From Fibrobacteria bacterium (GTDB lineage Bacteria; Fibrobacterota; Fibrobacteria; UBA5070), in NCBI GenBank assembly GCA_020633825.1, contig JACKCV010000001.1, positions 62,001 through 126,000 on the forward strand: a stretch of DNA of 64,000 nucleotides, read 5' to 3'. Positions 8,421 through 17,191 of the stretch are shown here, piece by piece. The notes beneath the pieces were generated by a model. It was given only the letters and a program-made list of their open reading frames with translations. It was not told where the DNA came from and did not search any database. Made by a program: the position numbers and the translations under genes. How positions within the stretch are numbered: the stretch's first letter is position 1; each line of letters opens with the position of its first letter.

Positions 8421-10079
8421 ATGAACATCCTCCCTCGATCTTCGGGAAGAACACTGGCGGGTCGCGTCTCCTCGATCGCCTCCGTGGCCATCGTGGCGAC
8501 CTTGCTGGTCGCTTCCCTGGTGGCCATTCGCGCCTTCACGGCCAATGCCCATGCCGCTGGTGCCCGGGAAGAAGCGGCGATGGAGCGGAACTTGGCGCAG
8601 AAGGGACGCCTTCTCTCCAACCTGCTCGCCCACATTTCCGTGGACGCGGTGCTGTCGCGGGACGCCGGGATGCTGGCCCTCTTCGCCGAAGAAGCCACGT
8701 CCGACTCCGACGTCGTTGCGGTCCGCTTCCTCGGAAAGGATGGAGGGATCCTGGCGGTGAAGACCAGGGGAGATACCGTGGATGGAACCCTCGCCTTCGA
8801 GGAGGAGGTGGTCACCGATCCGGAACGACACGGAATTTCCAAGACCATGGGAAAGGTGGTCGTGCTCATCGGGCGTGAACGGTTGTCGAAGCTTTCCCGG
8901 GAGTTGGAGGTCGAGCTTGCCTCCGAGCGCAAAATGGCCTGGATCGGGTCCATCCTCATCGCTTGTTTCGCGGCCGTCGCCCTGGTTCTCACGCTGCGGT
9001 GGGTTCTCGGGAGACGTGTGACTCGTCCCCTGACCGAAGCTCTCGACCTCGTCAAGGCCATCTCCCTGGGGGATCTGGGGCGCGAGATCCATTTGAGGTC
9101 CGACGACGAGTTGGGACGGCTGGCCGACGCCCTGCGGGAGATGAACTCCTATCTCCGGGAGATGGCCGACCAGGCCGGTCGGATCGCCGCGGGAGATCTT
9201 TCCAAGGTGGTGAAACCCCGCTCGGACGAGGACTCCCTGGGACGCAGCTTCGCCTCCATGACCGAGAATCTCCGCCGGAGCATGGAAACCCTGCTCGACA
9301 CGTCGCGGGACATCAGTGGCACGGCCGCCACCCTGCAGGTCGCCGGACGGAAGCTCCTGGAGGAGGCTTCGGGGGTTTCGAGCACGGCAGGTTCCGTCTC
9401 CTCCTCCGCGGACTCGGTGTCCGAGAGGGTGAGGAGCGTGGCGGTCGGGGCCGAGGAGATGTCGGCGACCATCCAGGAGATCGCGAGGTCGGCCGAGGGA
9501 GCCCGGGCCACGTCGCGGGACGCCATGGTCCTGGCCCAGGAGGCGTCCGGGCGGGTGCAGGATTTGTCCAATTCCTCCCTGGAGATCTCCCGTGTGATCG
9601 AGGTGATCTTCGAGATCTCGGAACAGACGAAGCTTCTGGCGTTGAACGCGACCATCGAAGCGGCTCGCGCCGGGGAGGCCGGCAAGGGATTCGCCGTGGT
9701 CGCCAGCGAGGTGAAGGAATTGGCGAAGTCCACCGCCGAGGCATCCGAGGACATCCGCACGCGCATCCAGCAGATGCAGCAGACGACGGGCTCCACCGTG
9801 GAGGACATGCAGAAGGTGCGGGAGGTCGTCGAACGGATCGAAGGAGCGATCACCGAAATCGCCGGGGCGATGGAGCAGCAAAGCGCCACCACTTCGGAGA
9901 TCGTGGGCAATGTCGGGGAAAGTTCGCGGCTGGTCGAGGAGATCAGCCGCGAAGTCCAGGGGGTGGCAGCCTCGAGCCTTCGGGCGGAATCGGGTGCCAG
10001 CGGTGTTCTCGGGACGGTTTCCCGCATGACGGAGGTCGGAGATCGGCTGCAGGAGGTCGCCCAGCGCTTCCGGGTCTGA
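8421..10079 (+). CDS. Methyl-accepting chemotaxis protein
   Basis: 552 residues. Membrane helix 1 (about 15-35), a periplasmic sensor of about 135 residues with a PAS-like or single-Cache-like look, membrane helix 2 (about 173-195), a HAMP region, then the cytoplasmic signalling coil. The highly conserved hairpin tip EQTKLLALNATIEAARAGE is at about 400. The C-terminus lacks a NWETF-like pentapeptide for CheR tethering. AAAGGA lies upstream of the ATG. Third gene of the porin and binding-protein set, likely coupling ligand sensing to motility or another Che pathway. Confidence 0.93.
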   Translation: MNILPRSSGRTLAGRVSSIASVAIVATLLVASLVAIRAFTANAHAAGAREEAAMERNLAQKGRLLSNLLAHISVDAVLSRDAGMLALFAEEATSDSDVVAVRFLGKDGGILAVKTRGDTVDGTLAFEEEVVTDPERHGISKTMGKVVVLIGRERLSKLSRELEVELASERKMAWIGSILIACFAAVALVLTLRWVLGRRVTRPLTEALDLVKAISLGDLGREIHLRSDDELGRLADALREMNSYLREMADQAGRIAAGDLSKVVKPRSDEDSLGRSFASMTENLRRSMETLLDTSRDISGTAATLQVAGRKLLEEASGVSSTAGSVSSSADSVSERVRSVAVGAEEMSATIQEIARSAEGARATSRDAMVLAQEASGRVQDLSNSSLEISRVIEVIFEISEQTKLLALNATIEAARAGEAGKGFAVVASEVKELAKSTAEASEDIRTRIQQMQQTTGSTVEDMQKVREVVERIEGAITEIAGAMEQQSATTSEIVGNVGESSRLVEEISREVQGVAASSLRAESGASGVLGTVSRMTEVGDRLQEVAQRFRV

Positions 10080-10224
10080 GCGGACCCGGGAGGATGCGGG
10101 ACCCCTTCCCGCGACCGGGAGGCTACGTTTCCGAGAAGCCCCACCCGAGCGGCATCGGCTCGACGTCCTCCTCTCGCGGGGAGGCTCGCCGCGCGCCGGA
10201 CCGCTTCGAAAGGAACCCAAGCGC

Positions 10225-11214
10225 ATGCTCTCCTCGGAACTCCGGCAATACCTCCTCGACGAGGCCGCGATCTGGCACGCGGATGGACAGATCGAATCCA
10301 GCACCCTGGCGAGCCTGCGGGAACGATACCGCGGGGGGGAAGATGGAAATCTGGGCGTCATCAAGGCGTTGGGAATCTCCGCGGGTCTGATCTCCTTCCT
10401 CGGGATCATGGGGCTGATCACCGCGCTCACCGAATCGGAGATCATGGCCGTCCTGGTGACCGGTGGCACGGGGACCGGCATGGTGGTCTGGGCGCTCCGC
10501 CTGGCTGGCGACCTCCGTTCCAGGTACGTGCATTCCTCGCGCATCCTCCTGGCTCTGGGTGCGGTCCTGTGCACCACGTCGTTGGGCATCCTTCTCGATC
10601 GCGTGGGTCTGAAGGAGGACACCATCCTCCTCCTGGTCGGATTGCTGGCCATCCCCGGCCAGATGTTCCTGGCCTACAAGGCCCGCAGCACCTTCCTCCT
10701 GGTGCTCACCCTTCTCGGCCTCTTCCATTGGGTGGGATCCTGGAATTCCATGCTGGGTCGTTCCACCTACGCCTTCCACGTGCAGGATCCCCGGGCGATG
10801 CTCCTGTTCGCGGCGGCGGCCGTCGGCGTCGGAATCTGGCACGAACGCGAGCTCCTCGACCGGACGGGGGCGTTCCACAAGGCCTGGAAGGGGATCGGGT
10901 TGGTCTACCTGAACATGTGCCTGCTGATCCTCTCCGTCCACTGGAGGTCGGACTCCACGACCGTGTGGAGCATCGCCATGGGGCTGGCGACCCTGGGACA
11001 GATCCTGTACGGGTCTCGGTTCCACGACGGCCAGATCAAGGCCTTCGGGGTGGTGTTCTTCAGCATCGGGATCTACACGAGATTCCACGAGACCTTCTGG
11101 GATCGGTTGGAACTGGGAACCTTCTTCCTGGCCGGAGGCGGCGTCCTGCTGGCGACGGGGATCGCCCTCGAGTGGGGGCTGCGTCGCCTGGAAGGCCGCG
11201 AGGTGGCCCGATGA
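10225..11214 (+). CDS. DUF2157-type polytopic membrane protein
   Basis: 329 residues. The N-terminal helix pair WHADGQIESSTLASLRERY matches the short cytoplasmic segment that opens DUF2157 proteins, followed by about ten predicted membrane helices ending in a charged tail. AAAGGA upstream of the start. The stop overlaps the next gene (ATGA), which is a diverged relative, so the two probably form a unit. Biochemical role unknown. Confidence 0.7.
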   Translation: MLSSELRQYLLDEAAIWHADGQIESSTLASLRERYRGGEDGNLGVIKALGISAGLISFLGIMGLITALTESEIMAVLVTGGTGTGMVVWALRLAGDLRSRYVHSSRILLALGAVLCTTSLGILLDRVGLKEDTILLLVGLLAIPGQMFLAYKARSTFLLVLTLLGLFHWVGSWNSMLGRSTYAFHVQDPRAMLLFAAAAVGVGIWHERELLDRTGAFHKAWKGIGLVYLNMCLLILSVHWRSDSTTVWSIAMGLATLGQILYGSRFHDGQIKAFGVVFFSIGIYTRFHETFWDRLELGTFFLAGGGVLLATGIALEWGLRRLEGREVAR

Positions 11215-12308
11215 GCGCCGGATTGGAACGTGCGCGATCGGTCCAGGCCGAACTCGATGCCCTGCTCGCCCTGGGTGTCCTGTCTCCCCGCGAAGTCTCC
11301 CGTCTGCGCCCCCGCTATCCGACCACTCCCTGGGATGTGGCGGCTCTGACCCGGATCTTCACCCTGCTGGGTGTGGTCATGGCCGCGGCAGGTCTGGTGA
11401 TCCTGGTTCGCGAATGGATCAATTGGCGCCTGGTCGGGGAATTCGCCCTGGGTTGGGGCGGAGCGGGATTGCTCCTGGTGGGCCATCTGCTGAAGCACCG
11501 TCGATCCATGCCGCACACCGGCGAGGCCTTGGAGCTGGGGGGGGCGATCTCCCTCCAAGGTCTGGTCTGGGATCTCGCCATCCGCTTCTCCACGGGAAGC
11601 GGGGATTGGCCGGCGGTGGTGGGAGTGAACGTCGTGCTGGGGTTGGTGCTCGCCTACGGATTGGTGAACCGGCTCGTGCTGTGGCTGGCCCTGGCGAACT
11701 TGTTCGTCTATCTGGGCGGGCGTACCGGCTACGTCTCCGGATGGGGAGCCTATTGGCTCGGCCTGACCTACCCGCTGCGCTACTTGGCCTTCGCCATCCT
11801 GATGATCGTCTGGGCGGCGGTCCATTCCCTGGGGATCCGCGGCCGTTGGGCCCCCTTCGGACGGGTCTGGCTGCACTTCGGACTGCTGTGTGCCAATCTT
11901 TCGCTGTGGTTCCTGGCCTTGTTCGGAATCTTCACCGAGCACGACATCCGATGGAAGGGGACCGAAGGGGAACGCGTGGTCTTCTCGGTGGTCTGGCACG
12001 CGGTTTCCGTCGCCTGCATGGTGGCGGGTGGACGGATCGGGCTGAAGCTCCTGAGGGGTTGGGGGATGACGTTCCTGATCCTCGGTCTGTACACGTCGTA
12101 CTTCCAATTCGTCGCGGTGCACAGCGGGAGCCTCTGGTTCCTCCACCTTCTGCTGGTGGGGGGAAGCCTGTTCGCGTTGAGCACCAGATTGGAGCGTCTG
12201 CGCGCGGGTGCCCAGGAGAGCCATCCTCCCCCCTCGCCAACCGAGAAGCGGGAAGGGAACGGAATGGCCGCGCCCGCCTCGCAAGAGCCCCGATCCGGGG
12301 AGGACTGA
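11211..12308 (+). CDS. Second DUF2157-type polytopic membrane protein
   Basis: 365 residues, start ATGA-overlapped with the preceding gene. It has the same plan: an N-terminal soluble helix pair (VQAELDALLALGVLSPREVSRLRPRY), then about ten hydrophobic helices, and a Pro/Glu-rich tail of about 35 residues. It looks like an ancient paralogue of its neighbour. Function unknown. Confidence 0.7.
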   Translation: MSAGLERARSVQAELDALLALGVLSPREVSRLRPRYPTTPWDVAALTRIFTLLGVVMAAAGLVILVREWINWRLVGEFALGWGGAGLLLVGHLLKHRRSMPHTGEALELGGAISLQGLVWDLAIRFSTGSGDWPAVVGVNVVLGLVLAYGLVNRLVLWLALANLFVYLGGRTGYVSGWGAYWLGLTYPLRYLAFAILMIVWAAVHSLGIRGRWAPFGRVWLHFGLLCANLSLWFLALFGIFTEHDIRWKGTEGERVVFSVVWHAVSVACMVAGGRIGLKLLRGWGMTFLILGLYTSYFQFVAVHSGSLWFLHLLLVGGSLFALSTRLERLRAGAQESHPPPSPTEKREGNGMAAPASQEPRSGED

Positions 12309-12342
12309 TCCCGGCCGATCCCGGAGGGAAGTTCCCGCGGCC

Positions 12343-12915
12343 TCAGGGAGCGGGGACCCCGTCTCCGATCCCGGCGGCCAGACGATGGAAGAGGGCGTCG
12401 AGTTCCGCGAGGTCGGGCCGACGGCGGGCCTGGGTGTACCAGGACAGCACCTGCATCAGCGCTCCTCCCAGGAAGTTGGCCCCCGCGTCCCGCTGGGCTC
12501 CGTCGATTCCCATCTCTTCCAGGCATTCGCGGGCGAGGTCCACGGCCAGCTGACAGAAACGGTCCTTGATCACGGCCCCGGTCCGGTTGGCGAGCATGGT
12601 GCGGAACATCTCCTCGTTGGCGAAGATGTGGTCGCACAGTCCCCGGACGAACCAGAACCGGGGAGCGTCGGGACGGATCTTGTAGGTGGAGCGGATGTAC
12701 GACCCCAGGTCGACCAGGCCTCCCACGAGAAGCCCCTCCTTGTCGACGAAATGGTTGTAGAAGGTGGAACGCCCCACGTTGGCCCGGTCGCAGATGTCCT
12801 GCACGCGGATCTGGTCCCATCCCCGCTCCTGGAGCAGCTCCATGAACGCCTTGCGCAGACTGTCCCGGGTGCGTTGGATCCGACGATCTTCGGGGGAGTC
12901 CTTTTCGGTCGCCAT
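12343..12915 (-). CDS. TetR-family transcriptional regulator
   Basis: 190 residues. The N-terminal helix-turn-helix (about 15-60) holds RVQDICDRANVGRSTFYNHFVDKEGL, the canonical TetR recognition region. The rest is an alpha-helical ligand domain of the TetR_C type. GAGG precedes the ATG. It is divergent from an ABC exporter operon across a 138-base gap that holds a promoter and a palindrome, so it probably represses that exporter. Confidence 0.9.
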   Translation of the reverse strand: MATEKDSPEDRRIQRTRDSLRKAFMELLQERGWDQIRVQDICDRANVGRSTFYNHFVDKEGLLVGGLVDLGSYIRSTYKIRPDAPRFWFVRGLCDHIFANEEMFRTMLANRTGAVIKDRFCQLAVDLARECLEEMGIDGAQRDAGANFLGGALMQVLSWYTQARRRPDLAELDALFHRLAAGIGDGVPAP

Positions 12916-12987
12916 GGTCGCCTCGCGGTTGGTGTTGAACGAATCGGCGAATCTGTCCGGAAACGGACGAACGACAGGTTGTGTGGT

Positions 12988-13016
12988 TTGGACATCGGCC
13001 GGTATGCCGTGATATT
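12988..13016 (+). promoter_or_regulatory. Promoter of the ABC exporter operon
   Basis: TTGGAC (12988-12993), a 17-base spacer and GATATT (13011-13016) form a good sigma70-type promoter reading towards the ATPase gene at 13054. Confidence 0.55.
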
Positions 13017-13036
13017 GAATGTACACGTGTCCAATA
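13015..13036. promoter_or_regulatory. Candidate TetR operator
   Basis: Directly after the -10 box lies a palindromic core ACACGTGT (13023-13030) within a 22-base stretch whose ends are imperfectly symmetric (ATTG..CAAT). A second arm pair, TTGGACA (12988-12994) and TGTCCAA (13028-13034), brackets the promoter. Position and symmetry fit a repressor site for the divergent TetR protein. Confidence 0.45.
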
Positions 13037-13053
13037 ACGGACGGGAGTACAAA

Positions 13054-13755
13054 ATGATTTCCATGAGCAAGCTGGCACGCACGTATCGCGTCGGAGACGC
13101 CGACTTCCACGCCTTGAACGGGATCGATCTCGAGATCGCCCGAGGGAGCTTCGTCGCGGTGGTGGGGAAGTCGGGAAGCGGAAAGACGACCCTGGCCAAT
13201 CTCGTCACGGGGATCGACCGCCCCTCCGCGGGGCGGATCGTCGTCGAGGGAAGCGATCTGGGGGCGCTCGACGAAAGCGCCTTGGCTCGATGGAGGGGAG
13301 GCAAGGTGGGGGTGGTCTTCCAGTCGTTCCAGCTGCTTCCGACCCTCACGGTGGCGGAAAACGTCATGCTGCCGATGGACTTCCTGGGCGTGGATGCCCG
13401 CCTGTCCCGCGAGCGCACCATGGAAATCCTCGCGAAGGTGGGAATCGTCGACCAGGCCGCGAAGCTCCCCTTGGCGCTCTCCGGAGGACAGCAACAGCGC
13501 GTGGCCATCGCCCGGGCGCTGGTGAACGACCCCGTCCTCCTGGTGGCCGACGAGCCGACCGGCAACCTGGATTCGCGCACGGCCGAGGACGTGCTCGACT
13601 TGTTCAGCGAATTCGCCGACGGAGGAAGGACGCTCCTCCTGGTGACCCATGAGAGGGATTTCAGTGCGCGGGCCGACCGGGTGATCACCCTCCGGGACGG
13701 CCGGATCGACGGCGACGTGAGCGGTGGGCGCGGACGGAACGGGGGTGTCCGATGA
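13054..13755 (+). CDS. ABC transporter ATP-binding protein (LolD/MacB type)
   Basis: 233 residues with Walker A GKSGSGKT (38-45), Q-loop, signature LSGGQQQRVAIARAL, Walker B LLVADEPT and the H-loop TH. The start at ATG 13054 has GGGAG seven bases upstream. It overlaps the permease gene by ATGA. The class powers MacB, LolCDE or FtsEX type systems that extrude or relocate molecules from the outer face of the inner membrane. Confidence 0.93.
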   Translation: MISMSKLARTYRVGDADFHALNGIDLEIARGSFVAVVGKSGSGKTTLANLVTGIDRPSAGRIVVEGSDLGALDESALARWRGGKVGVVFQSFQLLPTLTVAENVMLPMDFLGVDARLSRERTMEILAKVGIVDQAAKLPLALSGGQQQRVAIARALVNDPVLLVADEPTGNLDSRTAEDVLDLFSEFADGGRTLLLVTHERDFSARADRVITLRDGRIDGDVSGGRGRNGGVR

Positions 13756-16136
13756 GCGCCTGGTCCTTGCCACCGCGATGGAGGAAGCTGGTGCGCGACG
13801 TGGTCCTGGAGAAGGAACGCACGCTCCTGATGTTCGCGGCCCTGGTGGTGAGCCTGTTCGCCATCGCCGCGATCTACGGCGGGCGGCAGATCCTGCAACG
13901 GGAGATCCGCACGAACTACCTGTCGACGCAGCCGGCGATGTGCACCCTCGAAATGGGGGAAGGCATCTCGGCGGACCTGCTGGACCGGGTTCGCGACCGG
14001 GCCGACGTGGAATCGGCCGAGGCCCACGACGTGATCCAGGCTCGCGTCCGCGTCGGGGAGGATTGGCTGCCCATGCTGGTGTTCGCCACCGACTCGATGG
14101 GAGGGCTGCGACTGAATCGCTACTTCCCCGAACGCGGAGCCTGGCCGGCCAGACCGGGAACCTTCCTGCTGGAACGAACGGCCGCGCCGGTGCTGGAAAC
14201 GGAAGTGGATGCATCCATCCTGGTGAAGCTTCCGGGAGGCCAGGAGCAGGAGGTGGTGGTATCCGGGCTGGTCCACGATCCGGGATTGTCGCCCGCCTAC
14301 CAGGAGCGGTTCGGGTACGCGTACGCCACCCGGGCGACCCTGTCGCAGCTGGGTCTGGAGACGGGTCTGCACGAACTGAGGGTTTCCTTCCATCTCGATC
14401 GCCGGGATCGGGCCGAAATCGAACGGCATGCCCGAACCCTCGCCGACGACTTGGCCCGCTCGGGAGTGGAGGTGCACGAAATCCGCGTTCCGGCCTTCGA
14501 GAAGCATCCCCACCAACTCCAGATGGAGACCGTGCTGCTCATGCTGCTGCTGTTCGCCTGCCTCGCCCTGTTCCTCAGCGCGATCCTGGTGGCGACGACG
14601 CTTTCCGCCTGGTTGGCCCGCCAGACCCGGGAGCTGGCGGTGATGAAGGCGGTGGGCGCCGGAAAATGGCAGATCGCGGGGATCTACGCCACCTTCGTGG
14701 TCGTGCTCGGCGGTGCCGCCAGCCTCGTGGCCCTGCCGGCGGGGGCCCACGCCTCGGTGGCGTTCGCGGGCATGATCTCCTCCATGCTGAATTTCACCCT
14801 CGCCGATGTGCATCTCACCTGGTCCAACACGGCCATCGTGCTCGTCGCGGGTGTCCTGGTTCCCTTGGTGGTCTCGCTGTTCCCCGTGTGGATCGCCAGC
14901 CGATCGACCGTGCGGGAAGCCCTGACCGAATGGGGAGCCCGCGTGCCCGGGGTCGGTTCCTGGGGGGCGCGACTGCCGCGAACCCTGCGGCAACTGGTGC
15001 GTCGTCCCCGCCGATTGGCCCTCTCCCTGGCCTTGCTGGCCAGCAGCGGGGCCATCTTCCTCACCAGCCTGAACGTGCGCGACGGATGGTCGGCGAACCT
15101 CGACAAGATCCACGCCGTCCGGCACTACGATGTCGAAGTCCGATTCCGCGAGCCCGTCGCCGATTCCGTCCTCGCCGCCCTGGAATCCGTCCCGGGGATC
15201 GATCTCGTGCAGACCTGGGGCTGGAGTTCCGCAAGCCTCTCGAAGAAGGGGGAGATCGACCTGGTCCATGTCTGGCCCGACAAGGGGCATGGGAGCCTGG
15301 CCCTGCTGGGATTGCCCGTTCCCGGCGACCTCGTGACGTTTCCCCTGATCGCCGGGAGATGGTTGCGTCCCTCCGACACCAACGGGCTGATGCTGAACCA
15401 CATCGCCTGGATCCAGGCGGGCCGACCGGAAATCGGCTCGGAAGTGGCGGTGGGATCCGAAGGTCGGAACCTGGCGGGAACTCTTGTCGGGGTGGTGGAA
15501 GAGGTGGGATCCCCGGGTGTGGTCTACCTGGAGCGCGGGGTCTACTCGCGGTTCATGGCCAACGAAGGAAGATCGAGGATGATCCGGGTGGTGACGGCGG
15601 CCAGGACTCCCCAGGAGCGATCCTCATTGCTCCGGGATTTGGAGCGGGCCATGTCGGACCGGGGTCTTCCCGTCCAGATGGCCATTCCCTTTTCGGAGCT
15701 TCGGACCGCCATCGGGGACCACATGAAGGTGCTCATCGCCTCGCTCTTCGCCTTGGCGGGATTGATCGCCTTCGTGGGCATGCTCGGACTGGCTTCGGTG
15801 ACGGGTATGGGAGTGATGGAGCGGACCCGGGAGATCGGAATCCTCAAGACCCTCGGCGGCACTCCGGGAAGGATCCAACGCATGGTGGTTTCGGAAGCCC
15901 TTCTGGTGGGAGGGATGAGTTGGTTCCTGGGGTGTGTCCTGGCGGTTCCTCTCACCTTGGGCATGGACCGTTTGATCGGAAGCCTGGGCTTCCTGGCTCC
16001 GCTCCCTCTGGAGATTCCGCTTTACGGGCCGATCGTGTGGCTGGTCCTGGTGATCGGTGTGTCCGGTCTGGCGGGTTGGATCCCCGCCCGGCGAGCGGGG
16101 AACATCACCATCGTCCAGGCGTTGGCGGAAGTCTGA
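13752..16136 (+). CDS. ABC transporter permease, FtsX/MacB-like with two FtsX domains
   Basis: 794 residues. Helix 1 near 30-50, a large extracytoplasmic domain (about 50-250), then FtsX block 1 with three helices (about 265-395, including the TRELAVMKAVGAGKWQ coupling segment). A second soluble domain follows, then FtsX block 2 (about 660-790, with TREIGILKTLGGTPGRIQ). Two coupling motifs in one chain mean it can pair with a single ATPase type, as in ABC exporters of the SalY/YhgE class. Likely TetR-controlled. Confidence 0.88.
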   Translation: MSAWSLPPRWRKLVRDVVLEKERTLLMFAALVVSLFAIAAIYGGRQILQREIRTNYLSTQPAMCTLEMGEGISADLLDRVRDRADVESAEAHDVIQARVRVGEDWLPMLVFATDSMGGLRLNRYFPERGAWPARPGTFLLERTAAPVLETEVDASILVKLPGGQEQEVVVSGLVHDPGLSPAYQERFGYAYATRATLSQLGLETGLHELRVSFHLDRRDRAEIERHARTLADDLARSGVEVHEIRVPAFEKHPHQLQMETVLLMLLLFACLALFLSAILVATTLSAWLARQTRELAVMKAVGAGKWQIAGIYATFVVVLGGAASLVALPAGAHASVAFAGMISSMLNFTLADVHLTWSNTAIVLVAGVLVPLVVSLFPVWIASRSTVREALTEWGARVPGVGSWGARLPRTLRQLVRRPRRLALSLALLASSGAIFLTSLNVRDGWSANLDKIHAVRHYDVEVRFREPVADSVLAALESVPGIDLVQTWGWSSASLSKKGEIDLVHVWPDKGHGSLALLGLPVPGDLVTFPLIAGRWLRPSDTNGLMLNHIAWIQAGRPEIGSEVAVGSEGRNLAGTLVGVVEEVGSPGVVYLERGVYSRFMANEGRSRMIRVVTAARTPQERSSLLRDLERAMSDRGLPVQMAIPFSELRTAIGDHMKVLIASLFALAGLIAFVGMLGLASVTGMGVMERTREIGILKTLGGTPGRIQRMVVSEALLVGGMSWFLGCVLAVPLTLGMDRLIGSLGFLAPLPLEIPLYGPIVWLVLVIGVSGLAGWIPARRAGNITIVQALAEV

Positions 16137-16283
16137 ATCCAGGCCATGCCTCCCCTTCTCTCGGGGAGGTTCCGGTCTCCCATCGAGCGCCCCGCAAAGG
16201 GGTTTTCGCACGACACCGTATCGAAACCAGGATCGAACCCATTCTGGATTGACCCCAAGAACCAGGATTCATCGGGCCTAAGT

Positions 16284-16314
16284 GTATCGCTTGGCGATAC
16301 GTTTTCTCGCCAAG
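16284..16314. promoter_or_regulatory. Overlapping alternative hairpins before the TIGR02147 gene
   Basis: GTATCGC (16284-16290) pairs perfectly with GCGATAC (16294-16300). CTTGGCGA (16290-16297) pairs perfectly with TCGCCAAG (16307-16314). The two stems share bases and exclude each other. A GTTTTCT run separates them, so one form could also terminate transcription from the exporter operon. Alternatively it is a protein operator. Confidence 0.45.
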
Positions 16315-16342
16315 TCCCCAGCGAAACGGATGGGGCGCGAGG

Positions 16343-16348
16343 TACCTT
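16343..16348 (+). promoter_or_regulatory. TACCTT box just before the TIGR02147 start
   Basis: TACCTT ends six bases before the GTG start at 16355 and no ribosome site is seen. If it is a -10/-7 element the transcript would be nearly leaderless. Similar boxes lie before hisE, the Fur-type gene and tRNA-fMet. Confidence 0.3.
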
Positions 16349-16354
16349 GGGCTT

Positions 16355-17191
16355 GTGGCCGACGCACCCGACATCTTCGCCTACATCGACTACCGACGCT
16401 GGTTGGCCGACCTGTCGTCGCACCTCAAGGAATCGACGCGCTACTTCTCCCATCGTTGGTTCGCCCAAGCGGCCGGGATCGCCAATCCCTCCATCTACAG
16501 CCAGGTGGTGTCGGGAAAACGCCGACTGACTCCTCCCTTGGTGGAAGTGTTCGCCAAGGTTCTCGAGCTGTCGGCCAAGCAGAATTTGTTTCTGCACCAC
16601 CTGGTGGAGTTCACCCATGCGCGCACGGCCCTGGAAAAGCAGGAGCACTACGCCGTCCTGCGGGAGCTGGGTGGGTCGGTCCACCAGACTCGCCTGGGAC
16701 CGGACGCGTGGGACTTCTACCGACACTGGTGGATTCCGGCTCTGCGGGAATTGGTGGCCCAGAGGGGTTCCTTCCGGGATTGGAAATCGTTGGCAGGCCA
16801 ATTGCGCCCTCCCATTTCCGCCCGTCAAGCCCGCCAAGGGGTCGAAACCTTGGTGCGTCTGGGCCTTTTGACCCAAGGGGAAGACGGGCGCTGGCGGCAG
16901 AGCACGCTGGCCCTGACGTCCGGAGACGAGGTGGGGGTTCTGGCCGTGCGCAAGCACAACGCGGAAATGATCCGGTTGGGCGAGGAATCGATCGAACGCT
17001 TCCCCCCGGCCTCGCGGCACGTCTCGGGGATCACGGCGGGTCTTTCCCCGGCGGCCTTCCAGGTTCTCGTCGCGGAGATCGAAGCCTTTCGGGAGAGAGT
17101 GGTTCGTCTGGTCACCCAGGACGATGCGCCGGGCGAGGTCTACCAGTTCAACCTCCAACTGTTTCCCTTGTCGTCCTCGGAGGAATCGTGA
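16355..17191 (+). CDS. TIGR02147 family protein (probable regulator)
   Basis: 278 residues from GTG. The opening DIFAYIDYRRWLADLSSHLKE and the following helical region AAGIANPSIYSQVVSGKRRL are diagnostic of TIGR02147/DUF4423, a family first noted as a paralogous set in Fibrobacter succinogenes. The N-terminal third looks like a winged-helix/HTH and the C-terminal part like a conserved regulatory domain. Its stop overlaps the GTG start of the GH16-like lipoprotein (GTGA), so expression is coupled. Such genes sit beside secreted-protein genes in Fibrobacter, which suggests a local regulator; its signal is unknown. Confidence 0.88.
   Translation: MADAPDIFAYIDYRRWLADLSSHLKESTRYFSHRWFAQAAGIANPSIYSQVVSGKRRLTPPLVEVFAKVLELSAKQNLFLHHLVEFTHARTALEKQEHYAVLRELGGSVHQTRLGPDAWDFYRHWWIPALRELVAQRGSFRDWKSLAGQLRPPISARQARQGVETLVRLGLLTQGEDGRWRQSTLALTSGDEVGVLAVRKHNAEMIRLGEESIERFPPASRHVSGITAGLSPAAFQVLVAEIEAFRERVVRLVTQDDAPGEVYQFNLQLFPLSSSEES

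Noticed and set aside
10096..10112. Terminator after the chemoreceptor
   Set aside because: A 6-bp stem (GCGGGA/TCCCGC) is present but no T-run follows.
12570..15401. Long minus-strand open frame across the ABC exporter
   Set aside because: Antisense to a protein with all ABC motifs.
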